64,000 nt of DNA from CAYOZN01 sp964408455. Lineage in GTDB: Bacteria; Planctomycetota; Phycisphaerae; UBA1845; UTPLA1. Position numbers and translations under genes: made by a program. The number at the start of each line of letters is the position of its first letter. Position 1 is the stretch's first letter. Below are positions 53,450 to 62,401 of the stretch, in pieces. The notes beneath the pieces are model-generated. The model saw nothing but the letters and a program-made list of their open reading frames with translations, ran no database searches and had not been told where the DNA came from. The stretch lies in NCBI GenBank assembly GCA_964408455.1, contig CAYOZN010000005.1:1-64000 (forward strand), given 5' to 3'.

Positions 53450-54376
53450 TTATTCCTCGCCGAGCACCGCCGCCACGAACGGTCCCACGTCCGCACCGTC
53501 CGCAAATCCGTCTTCGTTCACATCCGACGTGATCCCGTGCAAAGCGTCAAAATTCTCGCCAAGCAGTACCGACACGAACAGCCCGTAGTCGACCTCGTCG
53601 ACATCACCGTCGCGATCGATGTCCGCCGGATGTGGACGCGTCGCGCAAAACTCAAACTCATCCACCAGTAGCGACGCCGATGTGATGTTGAACTGACACG
53701 GATCGACCGTCTCCGCGTGCACGCGCAACGCGGCCGACACCGTGACCATTTCGCCGGCCTCGATGCCCGCCTCCGCCACATCGATGTACAGGTCCGGCAA
53801 CAGCGAGTCGAATGTGCCCAGCACCGAAAGCCCGAAGAAACAGCCCGGTTCCGGCGTGTTGCCGAAATCATAGATCACGCGCTCGGCCACGTCCCCCTCA
53901 AGACTCTCAACCCGAATGACCGCCGATATCGCGCGGCCGCCCGTGCCCAGAAACTGAAATTCAAAAGCCCCGCCCCGGCGAAGGTGCAGATAACGGCCGT
54001 TCGCGACGACCTGTGCCTCCGCCGTCAGCGTATGCGAGGCGTGCCCGATTTCCCCGTTCAGCCCGGCAACCGCCTCCATCGAAAGAAACAACACGCGATC
54101 GTCGAAGAAGCTGCCATCGGGCAGCTGGTATCCGCTGGCATCGACGATGCCCGTCATGTCGTTGATGAACGCGTCGCCCGACTGACTCGACTCCGGCACC
54201 AGCAACCATCCGGCAAGAAACTCATCGAAGCTGCCATTGGGCAGCGGAAGGCACGGCACCTCGCCGGCTGCCGCAGTCGTGGCACTCGCCAACTGGAGCA
54301 GAGCGCAGCAGCACGTAATGGAAAGACCGGTTCGAATGCGCCCGGAACGGGCGCGCACAGCGATGCGGCGGGTCAT
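53450..54376 (-). CDS. Secreted protein with dockerin-like C-terminus
   Basis: Encodes 308 residues. Signal peptide to about residue 38 (TTAAAGE). Residues 45-235 are a beta-sandwich-like domain (NGSFDEFLAGW, LPDGSFFDDRVLFLSME, RYLHLRRGGAFEFQFLG) of choice-of-anchor type. The end ADIDRDGDVDEVDYGLFVSVLLG...SDVNEDGFADGADVGPFVAAVL has two calcium loops like dockerin type I. No cohesin is seen in the window. Confidence 0.83.
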   Translation of the reverse strand: MTRRIAVRARSGRIRTGLSITCCCALLQLASATTAAAGEVPCLPLPNGSFDEFLAGWLLVPESSQSGDAFINDMTGIVDASGYQLPDGSFFDDRVLFLSMEAVAGLNGEIGHASHTLTAEAQVVANGRYLHLRRGGAFEFQFLGTGGRAISAVIRVESLEGDVAERVIYDFGNTPEPGCFFGLSVLGTFDSLLPDLYIDVAEAGIEAGEMVTVSAALRVHAETVDPCQFNITSASLLVDEFEFCATRPHPADIDRDGDVDEVDYGLFVSVLLGENFDALHGITSDVNEDGFADGADVGPFVAAVLGEE

Positions 54377-54691
54377 GAAGCAGACTCCTGGGTTTCGGCT
54401 CGCCAGAGCGCTTCGTCAGGATGGAAAATGCGGCCACCACGGCCATCGGCAGGTACGCGGCTGCGCCCGGTCGGCCGCGTTCTCGCAGGCACGCCGCCGG
54501 CGATGATACCGGCAATGCGCCCGCTCATACCACCAGAACGTCGCCACTCCCGCCGCCTCACTGGCGATGAATCCCCCTGCGACAGTGGAAGTCGCGGCGC
54601 CTGGAACTTGCCGGACACGTCGCCCCTTGTATACTGTGCCATTGGAGAGGTCTTGTCTCGCGGCCCAGCATCTCGCCGGAAGGGCTGAAAC
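54377..54691. other. Divergent promoter region
   Basis: 315 bases between divergent genes. On the plus strand a promoter is visible at 54608-54635. Nothing clear was found for the minus gene. Confidence 0.5.
54608..54635 (+). promoter_or_regulatory. Promoter of the anchor-tailed protein
   Basis: TTGCCG (54608-54613), 16 bp, TATACT (54630-54635), about 50 bases before the GTG start. Confidence 0.55.
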
Positions 54692-55972
54692 GTGATAATC
54701 CACAAATTTGGACTATGCGTTCGATCCTTCGGAGTATTCCTGCTGCTCCCGCTCGCCGTTGAGGCGGGGGAAGTACATATCTACCGGCTTTACAACCACC
54801 CCGCCGCGAGATTCACGCGGCCAGATGGCTCTGCGGGGGCTGCCCATGGCGCCAGAGCCGATGGTTTCGTCCTGAATTCAGACGCCGCCGAGCCATTTGC
54901 CCTCGATTTCAATGCGACTGAATCGAGGGTGAATCTGTCCTATTTCGAAGAATCGAGCACCGTCGAGATTCGCGGAATCGCCCTTGGTGGTCGCGTGATA
55001 GACGGTGAGTTCATCCATGATCAGGACTACCGCCTGTACGATATGGATGTGACCTACAAGGTTGAGCCTGCATCGGCCGATGATGACGACCTGGTTGTCC
55101 GCGTTCCGTTTCAATTTCAGGGAATGCCAAACGGCGATTTTCGAGACAGCAACGGCGATCATATCCTTTCCTTCAGTCCCCCGCCTTCTATCGTCGATGG
55201 CGATGTAATTTTCCAGTTTGGCGATAATGACGGCACCGGACACCTGGGTCACAACGGCACTTCAGGCTGGGGGACATTCAGCTTTCATGAGCTGGGTAGC
55301 TCCCCCGGAGTGCGCGAATGGTTGTTCTCGGCCGTTCCCATCGAATCTTCTTATCAATTTCTCGAGGTCAAACTCGATGGCACATTTGTGGCGAACGGAT
55401 CAGCGCAAACACTGGGCGAGGTGCCACCAGGCGAGGAAAAGACAATCGCCATCGCATTCTGGCTGCACAACAATGGCCCGGTGCGGATCGAGGCCGTCGA
55501 GTTCATTGGCGATGAACAACACGTCTTCTCCACGGATTTTGCCGGCAATGTGGAGGCATCGGGCGGCTATGCAGGCGTCTTCAACATCACCGTCGCACCG
55601 CTGAATTCCGATCCGCTGAACGTACAGCTTCGACTTTCCGGCCCGCCACTTGGGTCCTCGTTTGAATGCTCATTGTTCGTCAACGGACCCGTTATCGAAC
55701 CCGTAGTTGATGGAGTCGCGGAACACCCGCTACCAGCTGATGAAACTTCAATTGGCGAAGGCCAGAAGTATGCTTCTAATCCGGATTTCAGGCGCGACGA
55801 ACCTGGCCTGGGCTTTGGCGGCAATGACATCAACGAAATTGTCTCAAGCCTCATGGATCCTTCGTGCGGCACTGGATCCGTGCCAGCCATGCTGACGGTC
55901 ATGCTCATGCTGTCCCGTCATCGAACGCGCCGGGCCAGAGCATCGCGCCCCCTTGCCCGTCGGCCCCGCTGA
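54692..55972 (+). CDS. Exported protein with C-terminal anchor tail
   Basis: Encodes 426 residues from a GTG at 54692. The signal peptide ends VEAGE (about residue 25). The mature part is beta-rich with no named domain; it includes FGDNDGTGHLGHNGTSGWGTFSF. The C-terminus SCGTGSVPAMLTVMLMLSRH followed by many Arg is a Cys-Gly motif, hydrophobic segment and basic tail, like that of the TSP3 protein. Confidence 0.8.
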   Translation: MIIHKFGLCVRSFGVFLLLPLAVEAGEVHIYRLYNHPAARFTRPDGSAGAAHGARADGFVLNSDAAEPFALDFNATESRVNLSYFEESSTVEIRGIALGGRVIDGEFIHDQDYRLYDMDVTYKVEPASADDDDLVVRVPFQFQGMPNGDFRDSNGDHILSFSPPPSIVDGDVIFQFGDNDGTGHLGHNGTSGWGTFSFHELGSSPGVREWLFSAVPIESSYQFLEVKLDGTFVANGSAQTLGEVPPGEEKTIAIAFWLHNNGPVRIEAVEFIGDEQHVFSTDFAGNVEASGGYAGVFNITVAPLNSDPLNVQLRLSGPPLGSSFECSLFVNGPVIEPVVDGVAEHPLPADETSIGEGQKYASNPDFRRDEPGLGFGGNDINEIVSSLMDPSCGTGSVPAMLTVMLMLSRHRTRRARASRPLARRPR

Positions 55973-56070
55973 ATCGAAGAAAACGCGCATGAGCTGCAAG
56001 ATCCGCAAGAAACTCACGGTTTCGCATCATCCAAACAAACTTCAGTTGACCAGTCCTGGTCCAGTTTCGC

Positions 56071-56113
56071 AATCTCAAATCACAAAATCTCAAATCACCA
56101 AATCACAAAATTT
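56071..56113. repeat. 15-bp direct repeats in convergent spacer
   Basis: AATCTCAAATCACAA (56071-56085) and AATCTCAAATCACCA (56086-56100) are tandem, followed by a partial copy. The spacer is AT-rich against its surroundings. Confidence 0.75.
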
Positions 56114-56135
56114 CTAATCCCCGCCCCCCACCCCT

Positions 56136-57068
56136 TCACTCCGTCCCCTCCTCCCTGCGCCGCATCTCCTCCACCTGCCGAACCACCGCCTGCCGCAGCG
56201 CATCCCCCGCCGCCATCTGCGACCGCAGCGCCTGCACCGCCGCCAGCGCCTCCTGCCGCGCCGCCTCTATCGTCGGATCGGGCCCCGACTGGTAAATCCG
56301 GTTTCCCTGCTCCCGGATAAATGCCTCCATGCGCACCGCGATGAAACACGCACGCGTCAGCTTCTCCAGCGCCTCCGGCGACGGATTCTCCAGCACCAGC
56401 GCCTCCAATAAACGCTGAATAAGATGCAGCGCCGCATACGCCGGCGCCCGGTCACCCTCCCCCGGTGCCAGCTCCCCGGCATCCAGCCGCACTGCCTGCT
56501 GCCGCAGCCGTTTCGCATACCGGCAGAAGCTCGCCAGCGACAGCCCCCGCCCGCCCAGGGCGTAATACCGGAACACCATCCGCAGCCCGCCGATCCGCCG
56601 ATCAAGAATGTCGCGGTCGATCCGCGCCCGCAGCTCCGGCTCCAGCCGCTGGTGCACCGTGCTCGTGATATCCCGCTCCAGTGGATCGATGTACGGCAGC
56701 TTCTTCTCGTGAATGAATGGCCGCGGATCGTTGTCCGGATACAAATCCTTCGTCCGCGGAAGCGCCTCCGCCGCTGGATCACCGGGAATCTTCTCAACGG
56801 CCTGCACGTCACGCTGCGATCCCGCCGCCGGAGTCGCCGCAAACAAAGCCCGCAACGCCGGATCATCCGCTTCACCTTCCGGCCGTTTCCCGTCCGTCCC
56901 TTGCCAGGGAGAGGCCAAAGGGAGTCGAGCGCCCATCTCGTCCTGTCCCGCCGACGTTCCGGCCTCTTGACTCCCTACCCTGTTTTCTTCCTCCCTCGCA
57001 CCTTGCACCCGCTCGTCCCGCTTGACGTGATCCCCATGCCGCCTTCGAAATCTGCTCTTGGAACTCAT
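56136..57068 (-). CDS. Hypothetical cytosolic protein
   Basis: Encodes 310 residues from MSSKSRFRRRHG at 57068. The N-terminal 110 residues are polar and basic. The rest is helical: LERDITSTVHQRLEPELRARIDRDILDRRIGGLRMVFRYYALGGRGLSLASFCRYAKRLRQQAVRL, then two long helices with EALEKLTRACFIAVRMEAFI. No recognised family; a DNA-binding or structural role is possible. Composition and codon pattern look normal for the window. Confidence 0.65.
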   Translation of the reverse strand: MSSKSRFRRRHGDHVKRDERVQGAREEENRVGSQEAGTSAGQDEMGARLPLASPWQGTDGKRPEGEADDPALRALFAATPAAGSQRDVQAVEKIPGDPAAEALPRTKDLYPDNDPRPFIHEKKLPYIDPLERDITSTVHQRLEPELRARIDRDILDRRIGGLRMVFRYYALGGRGLSLASFCRYAKRLRQQAVRLDAGELAPGEGDRAPAYAALHLIQRLLEALVLENPSPEALEKLTRACFIAVRMEAFIREQGNRIYQSGPDPTIEAARQEALAAVQALRSQMAAGDALRQAVVRQVEEMRRREEGTE

Positions 57069-57682
57069 GAAAGTGGCCCTCTCTACGGCACTTACAAACC
57101 CCAGCGCCGCGCCACCGCGCGCAGCGACGTCGCCGCAGCCGCAACCACGGCCTCGTTCGACGAACGCAACCATAAGAATTGCTCAGTGTTTCCCGACAAC
57201 GCCAACTCGGCGTGCAAAAAGTAGCGGTCTCCAACCCCAAAAACCCTTCAAGCATGCGCCCGACCAATGCATGGTTTCCCGCGCCCGGTCTTCGCGTCGG
57301 AGAACGGCGAAGCTCAGCCGTGCTCTTTACCGATCTGGATCTCGAAGAAATGGACCACGGGTCTTTCGCGTCCGCCCGCGCCGGAACGGGGAGCAACTCT
57401 ATTGAGTAGAACGCAGCCCCCGGCCCGCCTCTGACCGGCCGGCCGCCGCGTGCGGCGCGCCTCAGCGCGCCCCGGTTTGTCTCGGATTGTCTCACGTAAA
57501 AAACGCGTGAGGCGCCTCACGGCCCGCCGCTCGACGCCTGCCGCGGCCTCAAGGAGAAGCATCCTGCAAAAAAAATCCCGAGAATTTTTTAAACCAGTCT
57601 TGCGGTCCCCCGCCCGGCCTCACCCCGCTTTTGACGGCCCGCGCAACCCCTCCGACAATGGCCCCTCCGAAAGGACGTCGCC
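57069..57682. other. 614-bp intergenic region with a 16-bp palindrome
   Basis: No convincing gene. It contains a perfect palindrome CGTGAGGCGCCTCACG (57506-57521), with a further CTCACG at 57491-57496. An A-rich run and AAAAAAAATCCCGAGAATTTTT at 57569-57590 follow, and the aminotransferase begins 92 bases later. The palindrome is a candidate operator. Confidence 0.6.
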
Positions 57683-59035
57683 ATGCCGAAAAAGCTCTCC
57701 CTCCCCGTCTGCAACCACACCCCCGCCCCCTACGCCGGTCCGCCCCGCGACCAGGTGCTGGCCATGCGGAAAAAGTACCTCACCCCCGCCCTCATCACCT
57801 ACTACCGGGACCCCCTCATGATCGTCGAGGGGCACATGCAGTACCTCTGGGACGAGACCGGCCGGCGTTATCTCGACGCCTTCGCCGGCATCGTGACCGT
57901 CAGCGTGGGCCACTGCCACCCGCGTGTCACCGAGCGTGTCCGCGAACAGGTCGGTCGCCTCCAGCACACCACGACGATCTACCTGCACCCCACCGTCGCG
58001 CAATACGGCAAAAAGCTGGCCGAGCACATGCCCGGCGAGCTCGAAGTGACCTACTTCACCAACAGCGGCAGCGAGGCGAACGATCTGGCCATTCTCACGG
58101 CCCGCGCCCACACGGGGTACTTCGACGTCATCGCCCTGCGCAACGCCTATCACGGCGGATCGTCCAGCACCATGGCCCTGACGGCCCACTCGACGTGGAA
58201 GTACGCGACGCCGCACAGCTTCGGCGTCCACCACGGCATGCCCGGCTACTGCTATCGCTGCCCCCTGGGGCTTACGTACCCGAGTTGCGACGTGAAGTGC
58301 GCCCGCGACGTGGGCGAACTGATCAAGTTCGCCACGCCCGGTCGCGTCGCGGCATTCATCGCCGAGCCGATCATGGGCGTGGGCGGCGCGGTCGCCCCGC
58401 CAAAGGAATATTTCCAGATCGTCTATGACGAGGTACGCAAGGCAGGCGGCGTGTGCATCGCCGACGAGGTGCAGACCGGCTTCGGCCGCACCGGCGATCA
58501 CTTCTGGGGCTTCGAAAACTACGGCGTCGTGCCCGACATGGTGACGATGGCCAAGGGCATCGGCAACGGCACGGCACTCGGTGCCGTAACGACGACACCC
58601 ACGATCGCGAAAGCCCTCGTGGGCAAGCTGCACTTCAACACCTTCGGCGGAAATCCCGTGCAGGCCGCCCAGGGGCTGGCCACGCTCGAAGTCATCGACG
58701 AAGAGGGCATCCAGGCAAATGCGAAGCGCGTCGGCGGCCGGCTCAGGGCCGGCCTGGCCGCCTTAATGGATCGGCACCATTTGATCGGCGAAGTCCGCGG
58801 CATGGGGCTGATGCTGGGCGTCGAGCTGGTCCGCGATCGAACGACGAAGGAGCCGGCCAGCACGGAAGCGGCACAGATACTTGAGTTGGCCCGGGAGCGA
58901 GGCCTTCTGCTTGGCAAGGGCGGCTTCTATGGCAACGTGCTGCGAATCAAGCCGCCCATGTGCATGACCGAGGCGGACGCGGACTTCATGGTGGATTGCC
59001 TGGATGATGTGTTCGGATGCATGGCGAACGGGTGA
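57683..59035 (+). CDS. Class III aminotransferase (AGXT2-like)
   Basis: Encodes 450 residues. The family transfers amino groups to pyruvate or glyoxylate, using PLP. FAGIVTVSVGHCHPRV, YFTNSGSEANDLA, AFIAEPIMGVGG and IADEVQTGFGRTGDHFWGFENYGVVPDMVTMAKGIGNG are diagnostic; the PLP Lys is about residue 291. It resembles alanine-glyoxylate aminotransferase 2. Preceded by a candidate operator region. Confidence 0.94.
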   Translation: MPKKLSLPVCNHTPAPYAGPPRDQVLAMRKKYLTPALITYYRDPLMIVEGHMQYLWDETGRRYLDAFAGIVTVSVGHCHPRVTERVREQVGRLQHTTTIYLHPTVAQYGKKLAEHMPGELEVTYFTNSGSEANDLAILTARAHTGYFDVIALRNAYHGGSSSTMALTAHSTWKYATPHSFGVHHGMPGYCYRCPLGLTYPSCDVKCARDVGELIKFATPGRVAAFIAEPIMGVGGAVAPPKEYFQIVYDEVRKAGGVCIADEVQTGFGRTGDHFWGFENYGVVPDMVTMAKGIGNGTALGAVTTTPTIAKALVGKLHFNTFGGNPVQAAQGLATLEVIDEEGIQANAKRVGGRLRAGLAALMDRHHLIGEVRGMGLMLGVELVRDRTTKEPASTEAAQILELARERGLLLGKGGFYGNVLRIKPPMCMTEADADFMVDCLDDVFGCMANG

Positions 59036-59054
59036 AAACGGCGACGAAGCGGGC

Positions 59055-59969
59055 CTACAATGCCAGCGCGCTCGACGTGGTCAGCTGGCGTTCGAATTCT
59101 TCCATCCACGGCATCAGCCTGGTCATCAGGAAGAGGTTCGTGCCGTTAAACATCGCATGCACCACGATCGCCGGCCAGATGGATCGCGACAGGATGGCCA
59201 TGCCCGCGAAGACGACGCTGAGCGCGCCCGTCTGCACGATGCCCATCGTCCCCTGCCAGCCATGCAGGCTTCCGAACAGCACGCTGCTCACGATGACCGC
59301 GAGCCACTTGGAGCGCAGCAGCCGGCACAGCCGCGGCAGCATGAATCCGCGAAACAGCAGTTCCTCGTGAAAGCCGGGGAAGACGGCCAGCAGAAGCAAC
59401 GACTGCACCGACAGCGGCGGCATCATGTCCACCACCGCCTGCCGCTCCTCAAACACGCTGTTCGGCGACTCGCCGGCAATCGTCATGTAAAGAACGCCCG
59501 ATGCAATCGTCGCCAGGTAGCACGCCGGCACGCCCAAAATGATGCCGAGCACCACCGGCTTCTTGTCGGGCACCGACAGCCCCAGCGACTTCGCCGGCTG
59601 CGCGCGTGCGGCGCTCATGCCGAATACGACCGCGATGGTGGGAATGCCGATGAGCGTGTTGCCCCAGAAGAAGCCGATCTCGGGCGCCGCCCGTGAGAGA
59701 ATGGCGGCCAGATTGCTCATCACCACGAAAGCGACGACGGAGGCGGCGACGATGATCAACAGGTCGACGGCCGCGGCGGCAGGCGTCAGCGCGAGTCCGG
59801 GATAGTGCCGCTCGTACGGCACTGAGGCGGGCCACGGGGCGTAGGCTGTGGCGACGGGCCGGGCATGAAAGGCGTGTGCCGGCGCCGGTCCCGGCTCGGC
59901 CAGCGGCCGCGCGGCCCATGCGCGAGGTTCGGGCTTGTCCGGCCTGTCTCCGGCTTCGTCGTGCGGCAT
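59055..59969 (-). CDS. CPBP family intramembrane metalloprotease
   Basis: Encodes 304 residues with about seven membrane segments after a polar, Pro-rich N-terminus. FHEELLFRGFMLPRL holds the EExxxR motif, FGSLHGWQG the second His, and VVHAMFNGTN the HAxxN motif of CPBP (CAAX protease-like) proteins. Some relatives process prenylated or bacteriocin-related peptides. Its 3' end is 19 bases from that of the aminotransferase. Confidence 0.9.
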   Translation of the reverse strand: MPHDEAGDRPDKPEPRAWAARPLAEPGPAPAHAFHARPVATAYAPWPASVPYERHYPGLALTPAAAAVDLLIIVAASVVAFVVMSNLAAILSRAAPEIGFFWGNTLIGIPTIAVVFGMSAARAQPAKSLGLSVPDKKPVVLGIILGVPACYLATIASGVLYMTIAGESPNSVFEERQAVVDMMPPLSVQSLLLLAVFPGFHEELLFRGFMLPRLCRLLRSKWLAVIVSSVLFGSLHGWQGTMGIVQTGALSVVFAGMAILSRSIWPAIVVHAMFNGTNLFLMTRLMPWMEEFERQLTTSSALAL

Positions 59970-60189
59970 CTAACGCTCCGGCTCGACCGCCGCGGCAAAG
60001 GCCTGCCCCGGCGCGTGCGCTCGTTGGACTGTAAGAGAGTCTTAGCCGTGGGCCGGCGGAACGGCAACTCACAATGTACCGCTGGCGGGACGACGCGATG
60101 GGCCTGGTGGTTTACCGGTTTGCAAATGAAGCCGAAACAGTGTGCCGGGACGACTGCGCCGTTCAAACTGAAATGCAGCTTGTGCCGTC

Positions 60190-60215
60190 GAGCCGGGCTG
60201 CGAACGGCCCGGCTC
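60190..60215. repeat. Hairpin downstream of glutamate dehydrogenase
   Basis: GAGCCGGGC and GCCCGGCTC are 9-bp arms with an 8-base loop, starting 18 bases past the minus-strand stop at 60233. No T-run. Related to the hairpin at 21091-21116. Confidence 0.65.
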
Positions 60216-60232
60216 CGACGATGAGATATGAA

Positions 60233-61609
60233 TCAGGGGAAGATGCCGCGTTCCTTGTACACCTTTTCCAGCTTGGAGAGGGCGACGATATAGGCGGCAG
60301 AGCGCCAGTCGCACTTCATCTCGCTGGCGGTCGCGCTGACGCGCTCGTAGGCGGCGAGAATCTTCTTGCGAAGTTTACCATCCACCTCTTCCAGATCCCA
60401 GAATTCGCTCCGCTTGTTCTGGAGCCACTCGAAGTAGCTGACCACCACGCCGCCGGAGTTGCACAGGATGTCCGGAATGACGTCGATGCCGCGGGACTGA
60501 AGGACCGCGTCGCCGTCGGGATTGGTCGGGCCGTTGGCGCCCTCGGCGACGAGCTTGACGTTCAGCCAGGGGGCGGTGTCGGCGGTAATCTGATTTTCCA
60601 TGGCGGCGGGGACGAAGATGTCGGCCGGCGTCTTGAGGAACATGATGTGGTCGATGAATTCGCCGCCGGGGAACTTGCGCACACCGCCGTGCGAGCGGGC
60701 GAAGGCAAGCAGTTCGCCGATATCGAGGCCGTTCATGTTGCGAACGCCGCCGGTGACATCCTCGACTGCCACCAGTTTGGCACCCAGCCCGCAGAGCAGC
60801 CGGGCCGCCCACGAGCCGACGTTGCCGAAGCCCTGCACCATGAACGACATGTTCTCAAGGCTCAGGCCGCGATCCTCGGCCCAGCACTGAATGCAGAAGA
60901 CGACGCCCTGGCCGGTGGCCTTGTCGCGTCCGAGGCTTCCGCCGCTCTCGATGGGTTTGCCGGTAACGACGTGGATATTGTTCTGCCGCTGGTGCATGGG
61001 CACCGTCGTCAGATAGGTATCCATGATCCACGCCATGATCTGGGCATTCGTATTCACATCGGGCGCGGGAATGTCGTATTCGGGTCCGATGTTTTCGCCG
61101 AGGGCATAGACGAAGCGACGGGTGATGCGCTCCAGCTCGCCCAGTGAATACTTCGCCGGATCGATCTGGATGCCGCCCTTGGCCCCGCCGAAGGGAATGC
61201 CGGCAATGGCACCCTTCCACGTCATCCACGCCGCAAGCGCGCGAACTTCGTCGATGTCGACATCGGGGTGATAACGAAGCCCGCCCTTGAATGGCCCAAG
61301 GGCGTCGTTGTGCTGCACGCGATAGCCGGTGAAGACTTCGATGTGATCGTTGTCCATTCTCACCGGGAAGTGCACCACGATTTCGTTCTTGGTTGCGCTG
61401 AGTATCCTGCGAACGCTCTCGTCCAGGTTCATCAGATCGGCAGCGCGGTTGAACTGAGTCTCGACGTTGGCATACAAGCCCTGCTTCTTCGGCTTCGCGG
61501 CCGGAGGACTGCCCGTAACCGGGGCGACCGCGCCGGTCGACCGGGGCTCGTGCGGTTCGGTGCGGCGGGCAGTCTCGAGCGACGTGGTTTGCGTTGCCTG
61601 ACGTGACAT
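60233..61609 (-). CDS. Glu/Leu/Phe/Val dehydrogenase family (glutamate dehydrogenase)
   Basis: Encodes 458 residues. The enzyme interconverts glutamate and 2-oxoglutarate with ammonia. Catalytic features are GPFKGGLRYHP, MTWKGAIAGIPFGGAKGGI (Lys108, 132, 144) and PDVNT. VQGFGNVGSWAARLL is the nucleotide-binding fold and CNSGGVVVSYFEWLQN the C-terminal signature. The first 43 residues are a Pro/Ala-rich extension. It lies downstream of the Cys-motif protein at 61680. Confidence 0.96.
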   Translation of the reverse strand: MSRQATQTTSLETARRTEPHEPRSTGAVAPVTGSPPAAKPKKQGLYANVETQFNRAADLMNLDESVRRILSATKNEIVVHFPVRMDNDHIEVFTGYRVQHNDALGPFKGGLRYHPDVDIDEVRALAAWMTWKGAIAGIPFGGAKGGIQIDPAKYSLGELERITRRFVYALGENIGPEYDIPAPDVNTNAQIMAWIMDTYLTTVPMHQRQNNIHVVTGKPIESGGSLGRDKATGQGVVFCIQCWAEDRGLSLENMSFMVQGFGNVGSWAARLLCGLGAKLVAVEDVTGGVRNMNGLDIGELLAFARSHGGVRKFPGGEFIDHIMFLKTPADIFVPAAMENQITADTAPWLNVKLVAEGANGPTNPDGDAVLQSRGIDVIPDILCNSGGVVVSYFEWLQNKRSEFWDLEEVDGKLRKKILAAYERVSATASEMKCDWRSAAYIVALSKLEKVYKERGIFP

Positions 61610-61679
61610 GGATCGAATTCTCCCAGGTATGCCATCGGAGCCGAGCGGTTCCGACGTGCGTTACAAGTGCAGCCGACCG

Positions 61680-62147
61680 TCAGCGATATTCATCGCAGCG
61701 CCAAACGCCGCCTTCCGGCTTTGCGAAAGTGCAAGTGGAGCGAAGTTCGCAGTTGGAGCAAAGCCCCACCGCCGCGATCGGCTCCCGTGTATTGTCGCCA
61801 AATGCGCCCGAAATGTCAGCCGAGGCTGCGGCCGATTCGACGATCAAACCCGGCAACTGCAAAACGTCGCCCCCGTCCTCCGGCGGCACATCGTCCGCGG
61901 CCTGGGGCGCTCGCGCCCGGTCCGGCGTCCGCGACGGTCTTTGCCGCCAGATACCGACGCGGGAGATGTGGGGCGCCGGCCCCGAGGCGATCCGACCCGG
62001 CATCGGGACAGGGACCGCGCTTTCGCCCTCTTCGCACTCGAACTCAGGAACGGGCCTGACGTTACGTTCTGACTTATCGTAAGCGACGACCGATTCGTAA
62101 GGCACCGTGTCGCTTTCGCGGATTGCATTTGCACTTCGTGGTTTCAT
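61680..62147 (-). CDS. Conserved Cys-motif protein of unknown function
   Basis: Encodes 155 residues with AAGGGTG before the ATG. The first 110 residues are Pro/Ala-rich and disordered-looking. The end LCSNCELRSTCTFAKPEGGVWRCDEYR is a tight CxxC...C...C motif that recurs, from memory, at the ends of bacterial proteins of the form CxNCxxxxxCxxxxxxGGVWxCxxY. Zinc or iron-sulfur binding is likely. Upstream neighbour of glutamate dehydrogenase on the same strand. Confidence 0.75.
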   Translation of the reverse strand: MKPRSANAIRESDTVPYESVVAYDKSERNVRPVPEFECEEGESAVPVPMPGRIASGPAPHISRVGIWRQRPSRTPDRARAPQAADDVPPEDGGDVLQLPGLIVESAAASADISGAFGDNTREPIAAVGLCSNCELRSTCTFAKPEGGVWRCDEYR

Positions 62148-62401
62148 AGGTCACCCTTCGCCTTTCGCTGGGTGGCACCACGCACACCCACCTACCCGAA
62201 GGGCAATCCGGATACCAAGCGCCCGACCATTCAAATCCGCGACGCGCCTCTCCGGCGTAATATCCTGTCAATATTGCGGTTATGGCAGCGGATGGACCGG
62301 TCCACGGCACTCGGAAACCGCGCTTTCCGAGGCACAAAAAGTGGTTCAAAACGAGCCGGTGGTACAAAACTCCCCACCCGAAGCCACTTATAAAGGAGAG
62401 C

